Assembly (NCBI GenBank): GCA_963597395.1
Contig: CAVBPX010000005.1
Location: 3,557-67,556, forward strand
Source: Hallerella sp963597395
Lineage (GTDB): Bacteria > Fibrobacterota > Fibrobacteria > Fibrobacterales > Fibrobacteraceae
Length of the DNA: 64,000 nucleotides
Direction: 5' to 3'
The notes under the pieces are model-generated. The model had not been told where the DNA came from and made no database searches. It was given only the letters and a program-made list of their open reading frames with translations. Position 1 is the stretch's first letter, and the number at the start of each line of letters is the position of its first letter. The translations under genes were made by a program, and so were the position numbers. Shown one piece after another: positions 26,031-35,411 of this stretch.

Positions 26031-26948
26031 ATGAAGATTTTTGTAACCGGAGTGGCAGGGCAGCTGGGCCACGATGTGATGAACGAGCTTGCAAAAAGAG
26101 GCTACGAAGGAATCGGGAGCGACATCGCCCCCTCCTATGGCGGAATCCAGGACGGAAGCTTTGTGACACATGCTCCCTACCGTTCGCTCGACATTACGGA
26201 CGCAGCCGCCGTCGAAAAGACAATCGAAAGCGTCCTTCCCGATGTCGTCATCCATTGCGCCGCGTGGACCGCGGTTGACCTCGCCGAAGATGCGGACAAG
26301 CGCGAAAAGGTTTTCGCCATCAACGCGGGCGGCACCCAGAACATCGCAACCGCATGCCAAAAGATAGACGCGAAAATGATCTATATCAGCACCGACTATG
26401 TCTTTGACGGCAAGGGCGAAACTCCCTGGGAACCGGACTGCAAGGCCTACAGCCCGCTCAACGTGTATGGGGCGTCCAAGCTCGAAGGCGAACTCGCCGT
26501 AAGCCGCACGCTTACAAAGTTCTTCATTGTCCGCATCGCCTGGGTCTTCGGGCTCAACGGCAAGAACTTTATCCGCACCATGCTCTCCGTCGCGAAGTCG
26601 CACGATACGGTGCGCGTCGTAAACGACCAGATTGGGACGCCAACCTACACCTTCGACCTTTCGAGGCTTCTCATCGACATGGCCGAAACCGAAAAATACG
26701 GCTACTACCATGCGACAAACGAAGGCGGATTCATCAGCTGGTTCGACTTTACAAAGGAAATTTACCGTCAGGCCGGGCTTTCCACGCAAGTTCTCCCCGT
26801 CTCGACCGCGGAATACGGGCTTTCCAAGGCGGCCCGTCCCTTTAACAGCCGCCTATCCAAGGAAAAGCTCGTCCGCGAAGGCTTCCGTCCGCTCCCGCCG
26901 TGGCAAGACGCCCTTTCGAGATTCTTGAAGGAAATGAACCCGAACTAG
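26031..26948 (+). CDS. rfbD: dTDP-4-dehydrorhamnose reductase-like SDR enzyme
   Basis: NAD(P)H-dependent reductase (305 aa) of the RmlD family, final step of dTDP-L-rhamnose synthesis. It has GVAGQLGHDV for cofactor binding, HCAAWTAVDLAEDA, STDYVFDGKGE, the catalytic YGASK and NDQIGTPTYT, all typical of RmlD. rfbA, rfbB and rfbC are not adjacent. There is no Shine-Dalgarno; TACATT (26019-26024) directly follows the ilv terminator and lies 6 nt before the ATG, suggesting a leaderless mRNA. Confidence 0.88.
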   Translation: MKIFVTGVAGQLGHDVMNELAKRGYEGIGSDIAPSYGGIQDGSFVTHAPYRSLDITDAAAVEKTIESVLPDVVIHCAAWTAVDLAEDADKREKVFAINAGGTQNIATACQKIDAKMIYISTDYVFDGKGETPWEPDCKAYSPLNVYGASKLEGELAVSRTLTKFFIVRIAWVFGLNGKNFIRTMLSVAKSHDTVRVVNDQIGTPTYTFDLSRLLIDMAETEKYGYYHATNEGGFISWFDFTKEIYRQAGLSTQVLPVSTAEYGLSKAARPFNSRLSKEKLVREGFRPLPPWQDALSRFLKEMNPN

Positions 26949-26984
26949 GGCCGGAATCTCAAATTTTCAAAAAGGAAATTTAAG

Positions 26985-27595
26985 GTGAAACGACATATTC
27001 GCATTTCGGCCATTATTATGTTCGCGCTCACCTTAAACTTTTTGGCCTGCGGAAAAAACGACAAGGAAGTTTCCCTGAATAAAAAAGAACCTGGGAATGA
27101 CTCAGTTTTTGTAAAAGCAGTCAATCCCGAATATTTCATTCACTCGGGAACAGATCTTATGGCGGTCATTGATTCTGCCGACGAAATCTGGATTTTACAG
27201 GATCCAAAGACGAAAAGTCTGCGCGAATTCCAACCTTTCACATTGAGTCTAGGGAACCTCTAAAAATTGCTTTGGTAAAGAAAATTTGAGTGAAACCAAG
27301 CGATGGATAGGCGGGACGAACCAGCGCGAAGTATCGCAACCAAATTTTTGAAAATTGAATTTTTAGAGGTGACCTTTAGAAAATATCAGCCTAAAATCGG
27401 CCAAGATAAATTCTACTTCGAAAATTAAAAGTGAAACGCCTTTACCCTTCGCGTTTAGCCTTAAAGTTCGTTTTCTTTAGAAAAGCTCTTCCCGGATACG
27501 GAGAGGACAAGTTTATCCAGTCGATGGGTTTCTACATTCCTTATGACAGGAAGTGGAAGTGCCGAAAAGAAATCAAGCCGATTCCCTACAGGTAA
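26985..27595 (+). pseudogene. Lipoprotein gene broken by a repeat element and a frameshift
   Basis: A GTG start behind AAGGA encodes a lipoprotein signal with lipobox FLAC and about 80 further residues, then stops at 27261-27263 inside the inverted-repeat element. Coding-like sequence resumes after the element in a different frame (residues such as PLENISLKSAKIN from 27373). It shifts frame again near 27470 and ends as QSMGFYIPYDRKW...PIPYR at 27595. Exact removal of the 115-bp element would join the first two parts, leaving one frameshift. The original function is unknown. Confidence 0.6.
27256..27370. repeat. 115-bp MITE-like element with perfect 13-bp terminal inverted repeats
   Basis: The ends are ACCTCTAAAAATT (27256-27268) and its exact complement (27358-27370). 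No transposase is encoded. A near-identical left end recurs at 63951 and a shortened copy at 55278-55342. No clear target-site duplication is seen. It interrupts a lipoprotein gene. Confidence 0.75.
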
Positions 27596-27619
27596 ACGGA
27601 ATTTTCAAGCGATGCGAAA

Positions 27620-29518
27620 CTACCCTTCGAGATACGTGTAGCCGTAAAGTCCCGAGCGGTAGATATTCAAGAATTCCTTGCCTTCCTGGAGCGTGATTTT
27701 TCCTTCCTTCACGGAAGACGAAACCCAGTTTTCCATGGTCCGCACAAGGGCCTTGTCGCTAAAGTTCACATAGTCCAGAACGTCTTCCACCGATTCGCCG
27801 TCAATCATCTGGTCGATGCGGTAGGAGTCTCCATCGCAGACGACGTGCACGGCGTTCGTATCGCCAAAAAGATTGTGCAGGTCGCCGAGAATTTCCTGGT
27901 AGGCGCCTACGAGATAGACCGCGAGGTAATACGGTTCGCCGTCCTTTAGCGGATGGACGGGCAGCGTACGTGAAATTCCGTCACCCGAGACGAACATGTC
28001 GATTTTGCCGTCCGAGTCGCAAGTGATGTCCTGGAGCGTCGCATCGACCGTCGGAGCCTCGTTCAGCCGCTGAATCGGCATAATGGGAAAGATCTGGTCG
28101 ATGGCCCAGCTGTCCGGAAGGCTCTGGAACAGCGAAAAGTTGCAGAAGTACTTTTGGGCGAGAAGCCTCGGCAGTTCCGAAAGTTCCATCGGGGAATGCC
28201 GCAGCTCGTTCGAAAGTTCGTTGACGCGGCGCGCAATGCTCCAAAAGAGGCGCTCCGCGAGGGCGCGCGTCTGCAAATCGACGGTTCCCATCCGAAACCC
28301 GGAAAGCACGTCATCGTTGATTTGCATCGCATCGTGCCAGTTTTCGAGCAGGTTCCGGACGTTCAAATTTTTTAAAATCGCATGCAGGTCCTTGATGGAA
28401 TCCGCGGCGCGTTCCGGAATTTCCTGTTTTTCGTCCTCGAAGAAAGCCGGGCCCGCCGCCTCCAGAACGTTGAACACCAAAATGGAATGGTGCGCGGAAA
28501 GGGCGCGTCCCGTTTCGGCGATTACGTTCGGATGCGGAAGAGAAAATTTTTCGCAAGTCTCGTAAATGGAATAGACGATGTCGTTCGCATATTCCTGGAC
28601 GGAATAGTTCACGGAACCCGTTCCCGCGCTGCGGCTCCCGTCGTAATCGACACCGAGTCCGCCCCCCACATCCACGAATTCGACGTTCATCCCGGCCTGT
28701 TTCAATTGGGCGTAAAATTCGGAAATTTCGCGAAGCCCGGACTTGACCTTTCGAATGTTCGTAATCTGGCTTCCCAGGTGACAGTGGATGAGCCGCACGG
28801 AATCGCACATGTTTTCCTTGCGAATCAGATCGAGCGCATGGAGAAGGTCCGAACTGCTGAGCCCGAACTTGCTGTGATATCCGCCGGATTCCTCCCACTT
28901 TCCCTGCCCGGAAGACGCGAGCTTTATCCGCAAACCGATATTCGGCTTGACGCCGATGCGGCGCGAAATGTCGATAATCATCGGAAGCTCGTTCATCTTT
29001 TCGACGACGACGAAAATGTTCTTGCCCATCTTTTGCGCGAGCAGCGCAAGCTCGATAAAATCCTCGTCCTTGTAACCGTTGCAGATAATGAGGGACGCCG
29101 GATTGTCCATGTTGGCGAGAACCGCATGAAGCTCGGGCTTGGAACCGGCCTCAAGCCCGATGTTGAACTTTTTTCCGTGGCGGACGACTTCCTCGAGAAC
29201 GGCGCGCTGCTGGTTTACCTTGATGGGAAACACATCGTAAAAGGAGCCCTTGAAACCGTATTCCTCGATGGACTTGTTGAAGCACTCGTTGATTTTTTCG
29301 ATGCGCGTATCGAGAATGTCGGGGAAACGGAGAAGCAGCGGAGCAGGCATGTCGCGGAGGTCGAGTTCCTGGACGAGCTTGTAAAGATCAATCTCGGGAC
29401 CCTTTTCGCGGAGCGGCCGAACCGTCGCATGGCCTTCCTCGTTGATGTCGAAGTAGTTGATTCCCCACCCGCGGGTATTGTAGATGTCCCGGGAGTCGTC
29501 GATACGCCAATTTTTCAT
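27620..29518 (-). CDS. speA: Biosynthetic arginine decarboxylase
   Basis: PLP enzyme of fold type III (632 aa) converting arginine to agmatine for polyamine synthesis. The PLP lysine is in FPIKVNQQ, followed by GLEAGSKPEL; VDVGGGLGVDYDG binds the PLP phosphate. The C-terminal part carries the family's C-terminal helical domain. ATG 29518 matches the usual N-terminus; the RBS AAGAGGT is about 12 nt upstream. An alternative in-frame ATG at 29563 would add 15 residues. Agmatinase genes are not adjacent. It is divergent from the gene at 29642. Confidence 0.94.
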   Translation of the reverse strand: MKNWRIDDSRDIYNTRGWGINYFDINEEGHATVRPLREKGPEIDLYKLVQELDLRDMPAPLLLRFPDILDTRIEKINECFNKSIEEYGFKGSFYDVFPIKVNQQRAVLEEVVRHGKKFNIGLEAGSKPELHAVLANMDNPASLIICNGYKDEDFIELALLAQKMGKNIFVVVEKMNELPMIIDISRRIGVKPNIGLRIKLASSGQGKWEESGGYHSKFGLSSSDLLHALDLIRKENMCDSVRLIHCHLGSQITNIRKVKSGLREISEFYAQLKQAGMNVEFVDVGGGLGVDYDGSRSAGTGSVNYSVQEYANDIVYSIYETCEKFSLPHPNVIAETGRALSAHHSILVFNVLEAAGPAFFEDEKQEIPERAADSIKDLHAILKNLNVRNLLENWHDAMQINDDVLSGFRMGTVDLQTRALAERLFWSIARRVNELSNELRHSPMELSELPRLLAQKYFCNFSLFQSLPDSWAIDQIFPIMPIQRLNEAPTVDATLQDITCDSDGKIDMFVSGDGISRTLPVHPLKDGEPYYLAVYLVGAYQEILGDLHNLFGDTNAVHVVCDGDSYRIDQMIDGESVEDVLDYVNFSDKALVRTMENWVSSSVKEGKITLQEGKEFLNIYRSGLYGYTYLEG

Positions 29519-29597
29519 TTCGTGCGAGTACCTCTTTTGGTTGTGAAAATTCAAAAAAAACAATAGAAAAAAACGGACCCGTTTTTAAGGGGCTTTT

Positions 29598-29626
29598 GCA
29601 TTTTCTATTTTCGAAAATGCATTTTT
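29598..29626 (+). other. Hairpin with T-tract in the leader of the 29642 gene
   Basis: An 8-bp stem (29598-29605 with 29613-29620), 7-nt loop and six following T lie 16 bases before the start codon. It may be a weak terminator or attenuator in the speA/29642 divergent spacer. Confidence 0.35.
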
Positions 29627-29641
29627 TACCGAAGAGGTTCT

Positions 29642-30112
29642 ATGTCGCAAATCGCAAGCTTTTTCTCGGAATACTGGGTCATCATTCTGATTCTAGTCAT
29701 TCTCGTCGTCATTTTTGCCGCCGTTCGCGCCGTACGAAAGGTGATGAAGGAAGGCGGCGGAGCCTTTAACATGGACACCATCCGCAAAAATTCCGAACCG
29801 AACCGCGAGGTCATCCGCTACAAGGGCCGCGCCATGCTCAAGGATGCGGACATCGTTTGCGAAGTCAAAGGAAACCGGGTCGCTCCGAAGCGCGAAGACC
29901 TCACGCTTTTTCGTGCGGCGTTCAAGAGCAAGTTCAAGGCCGCCGTTTTCTTTATCGAAAAGGAAAACAAGGTCGCCTACTTTTTTTGCAAGACCGAAGC
30001 GGGCCTCCAGCGCCGCATTGCAAACCTGATGCTCGACAAGCAGGAAAAGAACGGACACTGGCCCTATACCGACCGGGCGACCGGCGAGCACCTCCGCTTT
30101 CCGAGAGTCTAG
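29642..30112 (+). CDS. Membrane-anchored protein of unknown function (156 aa)
   Basis: Not recognised. One N-terminal transmembrane helix (about residues 11-30, VIILILVILVVIFAAVRAV) is followed by a basic soluble domain of about 110 residues rich in Lys, Arg, Phe and Ala. The layout suggests the domain faces the cytoplasm or periplasm as a single-pass anchor. ATG follows AGAGG. The hrpB gene begins 24 bases downstream on the same strand, so co-transcription is likely, but no functional link can be drawn. Confidence 0.7.
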   Translation: MSQIASFFSEYWVIILILVILVVIFAAVRAVRKVMKEGGGAFNMDTIRKNSEPNREVIRYKGRAMLKDADIVCEVKGNRVAPKREDLTLFRAAFKSKFKAAVFFIEKENKVAYFFCKTEAGLQRRIANLMLDKQEKNGHWPYTDRATGEHLRFPRV

Positions 30113-30136
30113 TTTTCGGATTTTGAATTTTCGTCC

Positions 30137-32584
30137 ATGACGCAAGACGCTTTTGAGGCTCTGCCGCTCGCCCCTTTTCGGGACGAGATTCTTGACGCGG
30201 TTTCGTCCCAAAAAAATTTGCTGTTGACGGCTCCGACGGGGTCCGGAAAATCGACGTTCATCCCGTGGATGCTTTCAAGGAAAACTTCCGAAAGGTCGTT
30301 AAGGGTCGCCGTCCTCGAACCGAGACGTCTCGCCGCTACGAGCCTTTCCCGCTACCTCGCAAGAATTTCGGGAGAAGAACTCGGAAAAGAGGTCGGCTAC
30401 CGGATCCGCTTTGAATCCGCCGCGTCAAGCGACACGAAAATTCTCTACACCACCTACGGCAACTTTCTGCAATCGACGCTCCACGGAAACGAGCGCTTTG
30501 ACTGGATAATCTTTGACGAATTCCACGAGCGCCGGGCGGAAATGGATCTTCTCCTCGCCTACTTTCTTGCGAAAGAAAACGACCCCTCCTCGCCGCGGAT
30601 AGCCGTTCTCTCCGCGGACCTGAACCGCGAGGCACTCGAAAAAATTTTACAGGTCAAGTGTCTGGAGGTCGGGCGGCCCGGCTTTCCTGTCGAAACGCTC
30701 AACCAGGACGTTCCCAAAGGTTCCCCGCTCGGAAAGAACGTGGAAAAGGCCCTCCGCACGCTGGAACGCAACGGAATTCTCGGAACGACGCTCGTCTTTT
30801 TGCCGGGAAAGGGCGAAATTTCAAGCGTACACCGCCACCTCGACGAGGCTTTCGGCTATGGCAAACGAAAAATTCTCGAACTCTACGGCGGACAGAACCG
30901 GGAAACCGAACGCGAAATTTTTTTGGAAACGGACGAGCCGCGCATCATCCTTTCGACGAACATCGCCGAGACGAGCCTCACCATCCCCTCCGTGACGGGC
31001 GTCATCGATTCCGGACTTGAACGCACAACGGAATTTAGCCCCGGAGAGGACCGGAACATTTTAAGGCTCGCGCGCATCAGCCTACAAAACGCCGTCCAGC
31101 GCACGGGCCGCGCGGGGCGCACCCAAAAAGGCGTCTGCATCCGGCTGTGGAGCAAACGGGAAGAGGCTCTTTTTTCAAAAGCGATCGTCCCCGAAATCCA
31201 AAAGGCGGACCTCCGCCCGATCCTCCTGAAAAAAGCGGCACTCGAAAAACTTTTGGGAGGGAAAAGACTTTCGCTTCCGACCGAACCGGAGACGTCGCTC
31301 GAAAAAAAGGCAATCAAGGCCCTAGTCCAATACGGCTTTCTTTCCGAGGACGGAAGCATTACGAGTCGCGGTGAAAGCGCGCTGCAAATTCCGCTGAACG
31401 CTTTGGAACTCGCCCGGGCCTTTCTCGAAGCGGATGCGCTTTCGATGCTTTCGCTCGCAACACTCGCCATTCTCGATTCCGACGCTCCGGCTAAGAAAAA
31501 CGGAGAGCCTCGGGACGTCCTTGAAGCGGCGCGCGAAATGCTTCGCGAAAAATCGGGAGCGGACCGCGAAACGATGCTTGCGTTTCGGCGCGTACGGGAT
31601 TTTGCGCGGGAAAGAAGCGGAAAGGAACTTTCGCCCGGAAACCCGGAAGAAACCGTCCGGCTTTTTTTGAAGGCCTTCCCCGAAGCACTTGCGATTCAAA
31701 GCGGAAGCTCCTACAAGGCGCCGAGCGGAACCTTCTCCATTCCGGAAGCCTCGAAAAAAGGCGCGCGCGCCGTTCTCGTCTTTCACATCTTGCGTACAAA
31801 TTCATCCGTCAAGTCCGAGACGCACGCCGGTTTCTATCTGGAAGTTCCCGAAAACTTTTTGCCAAAAGAAAATGCGGAAGTCCGCTACGAACTCTTGTGG
31901 CGCTCGGGACAGGAACGCTACATCGGGCTTGAAATTTGCACGGGCGGCGGTATCGAAATTTCGCGCCGGGAAGTTCTCCCGCAGGAAGCCTCGCCAGAAG
32001 TCCTTACAAGGCTCCGGGAACTGACCGGAAAAACGTGGATGGAACGTCACCTCCGCGAAGATCTTTCGCACCTCTGGATGGACGATGCGAACAAGGTTCT
32101 TCTGTGCAAAATGAAGCTCGCCGCGAAAAACTTTCCCGAATATTCCCTTCCCAAGTGGGACGAGGACGATATGAACCTCGTCGTCGAGGATTTTCTCTTT
32201 GGACATTTTTTAATGCGCGAACTTACGCCGGAACTTTTCCGCAGCAAAATGAAGGAATATTTTGGCGAGAACATGATCGGATGGCTCGAAAAAATGTTCC
32301 CCGATTCGATGCTCCTCCCGAACGGAAAACGGGCGCGCTATCATTATGTCGAAGGCTCACCCGTCGAACTTTCCGCCCGCATCGAGGACTTTATGACACT
32401 CCGCGGAGAACATGCGATTGCCGCAGGGAAGGTCAAGGTCCGCTACGACATTCTCGCGCCGAACTTTCGCACGGCCCAAAAAACATGGGACCTCACGGGA
32501 TTCTGGCAAAACACCTACCCGCAAATACGAAAGGAGCTCCGGGGCAGATACCCGAAGCATCCCTGGCCGGAAACGGTCGTTTGA
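30137..32584 (+). CDS. hrpB: ATP-dependent helicase HrpB
   Basis: DEAH-type superfamily 2 RNA helicase (815 aa, the usual length). Walker A is TAPTGSGKST near residue 33, motif II is DEFHERRAE (the DEFH variant typical of HrpB), motif III-like STNIAETSLTIP and motif VI VQRTGRAGRT. The C-terminal half carries the HrpB-specific region ending near TYPQIRKELRGRYPKHPWPE. The bacterial role is poorly defined; a part in RNA metabolism is known for the related HrpA. ATG is used; the RBS is weak. Confidence 0.93.
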   Translation: MTQDAFEALPLAPFRDEILDAVSSQKNLLLTAPTGSGKSTFIPWMLSRKTSERSLRVAVLEPRRLAATSLSRYLARISGEELGKEVGYRIRFESAASSDTKILYTTYGNFLQSTLHGNERFDWIIFDEFHERRAEMDLLLAYFLAKENDPSSPRIAVLSADLNREALEKILQVKCLEVGRPGFPVETLNQDVPKGSPLGKNVEKALRTLERNGILGTTLVFLPGKGEISSVHRHLDEAFGYGKRKILELYGGQNRETEREIFLETDEPRIILSTNIAETSLTIPSVTGVIDSGLERTTEFSPGEDRNILRLARISLQNAVQRTGRAGRTQKGVCIRLWSKREEALFSKAIVPEIQKADLRPILLKKAALEKLLGGKRLSLPTEPETSLEKKAIKALVQYGFLSEDGSITSRGESALQIPLNALELARAFLEADALSMLSLATLAILDSDAPAKKNGEPRDVLEAAREMLREKSGADRETMLAFRRVRDFARERSGKELSPGNPEETVRLFLKAFPEALAIQSGSSYKAPSGTFSIPEASKKGARAVLVFHILRTNSSVKSETHAGFYLEVPENFLPKENAEVRYELLWRSGQERYIGLEICTGGGIEISRREVLPQEASPEVLTRLRELTGKTWMERHLREDLSHLWMDDANKVLLCKMKLAAKNFPEYSLPKWDEDDMNLVVEDFLFGHFLMRELTPELFRSKMKEYFGENMIGWLEKMFPDSMLLPNGKRARYHYVEGSPVELSARIEDFMTLRGEHAIAAGKVKVRYDILAPNFRTAQKTWDLTGFWQNTYPQIRKELRGRYPKHPWPETVV

Positions 32585-32596
32585 GACTTCCGAAAA

Positions 32597-33757
32597 TTAT
32601 TCTTCTTCGATGGCCGTCCAAACCTTGGGAGCGGCGTATTCCGTCGAATCGTCCGAATTTTCAAATTCAAAACCGGACTTCTTGAGATCCGAAACGGTGC
32701 CGTATTCCACGGCCGGGCAGGAAACCTTTTTGGCCGCCATGCACTTGTCAACGGTGAGCGTCAGATAGTCCCCGAACACGGCCCAAACGCCTTCGCGCTG
32801 AATTTTGACCGAGGAATCGTCCATGCCGGTTTTTCCCTTGAGCGTGTAGGTTTCGTCGTCTTGCAAATCAAGCACCCATTTGAGAGTATCGTTGCTTTCC
32901 GCGCTCCAGCCGGACCCCGTGAAAAGCGAAGCATCCGGATACTCCACCGTCATCGAAGAGACCTTGTATTCCTTCTTCTCGATTTGATTGTCGAGCATGT
33001 AAGAGCCGTTTCCGGTTTCCGCGACATAGGAAGAGAGAATCGAAACCTTCCCGACCGCATGCACGGGGAGCGTGAGCAAATGCTGACGGTGCACGTCATA
33101 GTAGCCCGCGTCAAAGGACTCGGACGTGATGCGAACGTATTCGCCGTTTTTATAGAAGCGGAAAAGCGCGGAAGAATCGCCGTCCGACCATTCGAGAATT
33201 TTCCCGACGAGGCTGTCGGCCCGCGAAAGAACGCCGGAATAAACCTGGCGGGTCGCCTTTTCCACGGAGACAGGATCCGCATCGTCGATCTTCACCATCA
33301 GACTGGAATCTTCCATGGAAAATTCCAGACGGATGCCCTTCGTAATCCAGGCGAGGACGGAATCTCCCTTGGAATCGTTTGTCGCATAGACGAAGCCGGA
33401 AGTTGTGTCAAAGGAAAGAACTCCCGAAGAGAGATCCGTCTTTACGGCGACCGTCCCGTAAGTGGTTTCCGAACTTTTTTCGTCAACGAACCAAAGCGAA
33501 TAGAGACCGTTCTTGCCGGCGGAAAGCCAGAGATTCGTTCCGAATCGGCTGCCGAGGTTCATGTTCGAATACAGGTTCGATGCGTCAAAGGAGGGCGAAG
33601 GTTCGACCGAAGAAGAAGAAGAAAGTTCCTCGCCGGAAGAAGACGAAACGTCCGATTCGCGGCTCGCGTCGCTTCCCGAATCGCTACAGGCGGAAAGGGC
33701 GAGAACGGATCCAAGTGCAAACGGCAAAATGTGATTCCATTTCATAATGGGCCTCAT
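32597..33757 (-). CDS. Serine-rich lipoprotein, hypothetical (386 aa)
   Basis: Fibrobacter-type outer-membrane lipoprotein. The signal ends in lipobox LSAC (about residue 24), followed by a Ser/Glu linker (about residues 25-53) and a beta-rich body without a recognised domain. ATG 33757 is preceded by AAGGAAAA at proper distance; a second ATG 12 bases later is possible. It ends the long minus-strand gene run and converges with hrpB 12 bases away. No enzyme motif was seen. Confidence 0.75.
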   Translation of the reverse strand: MRPIMKWNHILPFALGSVLALSACSDSGSDASRESDVSSSSGEELSSSSSVEPSPSFDASNLYSNMNLGSRFGTNLWLSAGKNGLYSLWFVDEKSSETTYGTVAVKTDLSSGVLSFDTTSGFVYATNDSKGDSVLAWITKGIRLEFSMEDSSLMVKIDDADPVSVEKATRQVYSGVLSRADSLVGKILEWSDGDSSALFRFYKNGEYVRITSESFDAGYYDVHRQHLLTLPVHAVGKVSILSSYVAETGNGSYMLDNQIEKKEYKVSSMTVEYPDASLFTGSGWSAESNDTLKWVLDLQDDETYTLKGKTGMDDSSVKIQREGVWAVFGDYLTLTVDKCMAAKKVSCPAVEYGTVSDLKKSGFEFENSDDSTEYAAPKVWTAIEEE

Positions 33758-33805
33758 TGTTTTTCCTTAAATCTACACCTTTTCGGGTAAAATCGCAAAG
33801 TTTTT

Positions 33806-34675
33806 TTAAAACGGCGAACCCGGATTATAGCCCAAATCCCGCTTGGCGTCGTCAATTTCCGGAGCGGCATCGTAACGGAACCCGGAAAGGGCCTGCTTCG
33901 CCGAAACGCTCCCCGGACAAAGGAGCTGCTTTAAACTCGCAAGGACGTGACAAATCCACAGCGGGACGCCCAGAATCTTCTTTTGAAAGCCGGCGCGTTC
34001 CATCGAAACCTTTGCCATCTCGTAAAGGGAAAGGACCTTTGACCCCGCAAGCGCATAAACCTTTCCTTCCGCCGCGGGGACTGTTGCCGCAAGCGCAATG
34101 CCGCGCACCAGATCCTCGGTCCGGACGGGCCGCTTGAGGCACTTTCCCTTTCCCGGCAAAAAAATCAGCGGGGATTTTTTGAGATACTTTAAAAACAGCA
34201 TGTATTCCGCACCGCCCGTTTGTTCGACGACAAGGGTCGGGCGCACAATCGTGTAGGGAATGCCCGAATTTTTGACAAGCCTCTCGGCAAGGAACTTGCT
34301 CTTTCCGTAGTCGGTGAGGTCCGGGTAGATGACCGAGATGCTCGATACAAAGAGAAAGCGTTTTGCACCGGCGGCTTTGGCGGCAAGCAGCACGTTCCGC
34401 GTTCCCTCGTAGTTGATTTTTTCAAATGCGCTTTTCTTTTTGGAAAGGATGACCGCGGCGAGATGGCACACGATATCCACGTTCCGAAAGACGTCAAGAA
34501 GCGTTTCCGGCTTTTGCACGTCCCCGTAAAAGATTTCGACTTCTTTCGGAAGCCTCCTTGTTTCGCCCTGGCCTGCAAGCGTCAGCACGCGGACGGAATG
34601 CCCCATCGAAAGAAATTTTTTCGAGAGCCGCGTACCGACCACCCCCGCGCCGCCCGTAATCAAGACATTAGCCAT
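33806..34675 (-). CDS. NAD-dependent epimerase/dehydratase (extended SDR)
   Basis: Extended short-chain dehydrogenase (289 aa). The cofactor motif is ITGGAGVVGTRL, with CHLAAV, SSISVIY and the catalytic YGKSK in the expected order, and a late PVRTEDLVRGI segment. It probably acts on a nucleotide sugar or lipid-linked sugar. The start overlaps the end of the GT2 gene by 8 bases and that gene overlaps the next SDR by 4, so the three form one tightly coupled glycan-modifying operon. Confidence 0.85.
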   Translation of the reverse strand: MANVLITGGAGVVGTRLSKKFLSMGHSVRVLTLAGQGETRRLPKEVEIFYGDVQKPETLLDVFRNVDIVCHLAAVILSKKKSAFEKINYEGTRNVLLAAKAAGAKRFLFVSSISVIYPDLTDYGKSKFLAERLVKNSGIPYTIVRPTLVVEQTGGAEYMLFLKYLKKSPLIFLPGKGKCLKRPVRTEDLVRGIALAATVPAAEGKVYALAGSKVLSLYEMAKVSMERAGFQKKILGVPLWICHVLASLKQLLCPGSVSAKQALSGFRYDAAPEIDDAKRDLGYNPGSPF

Positions 34676-35411
34676 AACGCCCCCAACACTTTAAAAAAGA
34701 AATGCGCAAAACGCGGAGCCCGTAAGGGATTACATACAAATTAGACTTTTCGCCCGCATAGCGCGTCCGCACGGGAACCTCGGCAACCTTCCTTTTTTGG
34801 GCATCGGCAATCGAAAGTATTTCGAGGTCGATGTCGAACGATCCACTGAGACTTTTAAACGAAAGCGTTTTTAAAAATTCCGTCCGATAGGCGAGAAGAC
34901 CGCTGTGACGATCCGTTAACTTGTTTTTAAACACAAGATTTTCGACAAAAGAGAGAAACATTCCGCCCAAAAACTTGTAAAGGGGCATTTTCCCCTTTTG
35001 CGCCGAGCCTTTTTCGGCAAGCCTCGAACCTTGCACAATGTCCGCACCGGAACTTTCCAGTCTGGAAATCATCGGCAAAATGGCCTCCGCCGGATACTGA
35101 CCGTCCCCGTGCAAGCACACGGCAAACCTCACCGAGTCCGAATCGAAAAGTTCAATGGCCCGCGAAAGTCCGCACTTGACAACGGCACCGTAGCCCTGAT
35201 TTTTGGAAAATGTTTCTATCCGCACGCGCGTCCGAATTTCGCCTTTCAAAAAACGTTTGGCGACATCGTGCGTTTCGTCAGAGCTTCCGTCATCGACTAT
35301 CAGAATTTCCCTTGTGCGCATCAGCACTTCGGGAGGAATCGATTCCAGAAGGTTACCGAGTTCCCGCGCCACATTGAAGGCCGGAACAAAAATGAACAGG
35401 TCCCTATTCAT
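34668..35411 (-). CDS. Family 2 glycosyltransferase (polyprenyl-phosphate type)
   Basis: GT-A fold transferase (247 aa) resembling dolichol/undecaprenyl-phosphate hexose transferases. It has VPAFNVARELGNLLES, the nucleotide-binding ILIVDDGSSDET, and the LHGDGQYP segment with the DxD-like metal site, plus GSRLAEKG. No transmembrane helices are obvious, so it is probably a peripheral cytoplasmic-face enzyme. ATG overlaps the TGA of the upstream SDR (ATGA). Likely makes a lipid-linked sugar donor for an envelope glycan. Confidence 0.86.
   Translation of the reverse strand: MNRDLFIFVPAFNVARELGNLLESIPPEVLMRTREILIVDDGSSDETHDVAKRFLKGEIRTRVRIETFSKNQGYGAVVKCGLSRAIELFDSDSVRFAVCLHGDGQYPAEAILPMISRLESSGADIVQGSRLAEKGSAQKGKMPLYKFLGGMFLSFVENLVFKNKLTDRHSGLLAYRTEFLKTLSFKSLSGSFDIDLEILSIADAQKRKVAEVPVRTRYAGEKSNLYVIPYGLRVLRISFLKCWGRYG

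Noticed and set aside
28382..29566. 394-aa frame antisense to speA
   Set aside because: No RBS or family motif; it mirrors the speA codon pattern.
30119..30136. Leaderless start for hrpB (TGAATT, 7 nt before ATG)
   Set aside because: The hexamer lacks the TA start of the other cases and the gene is probably co-transcribed with the one 24 bases upstream.
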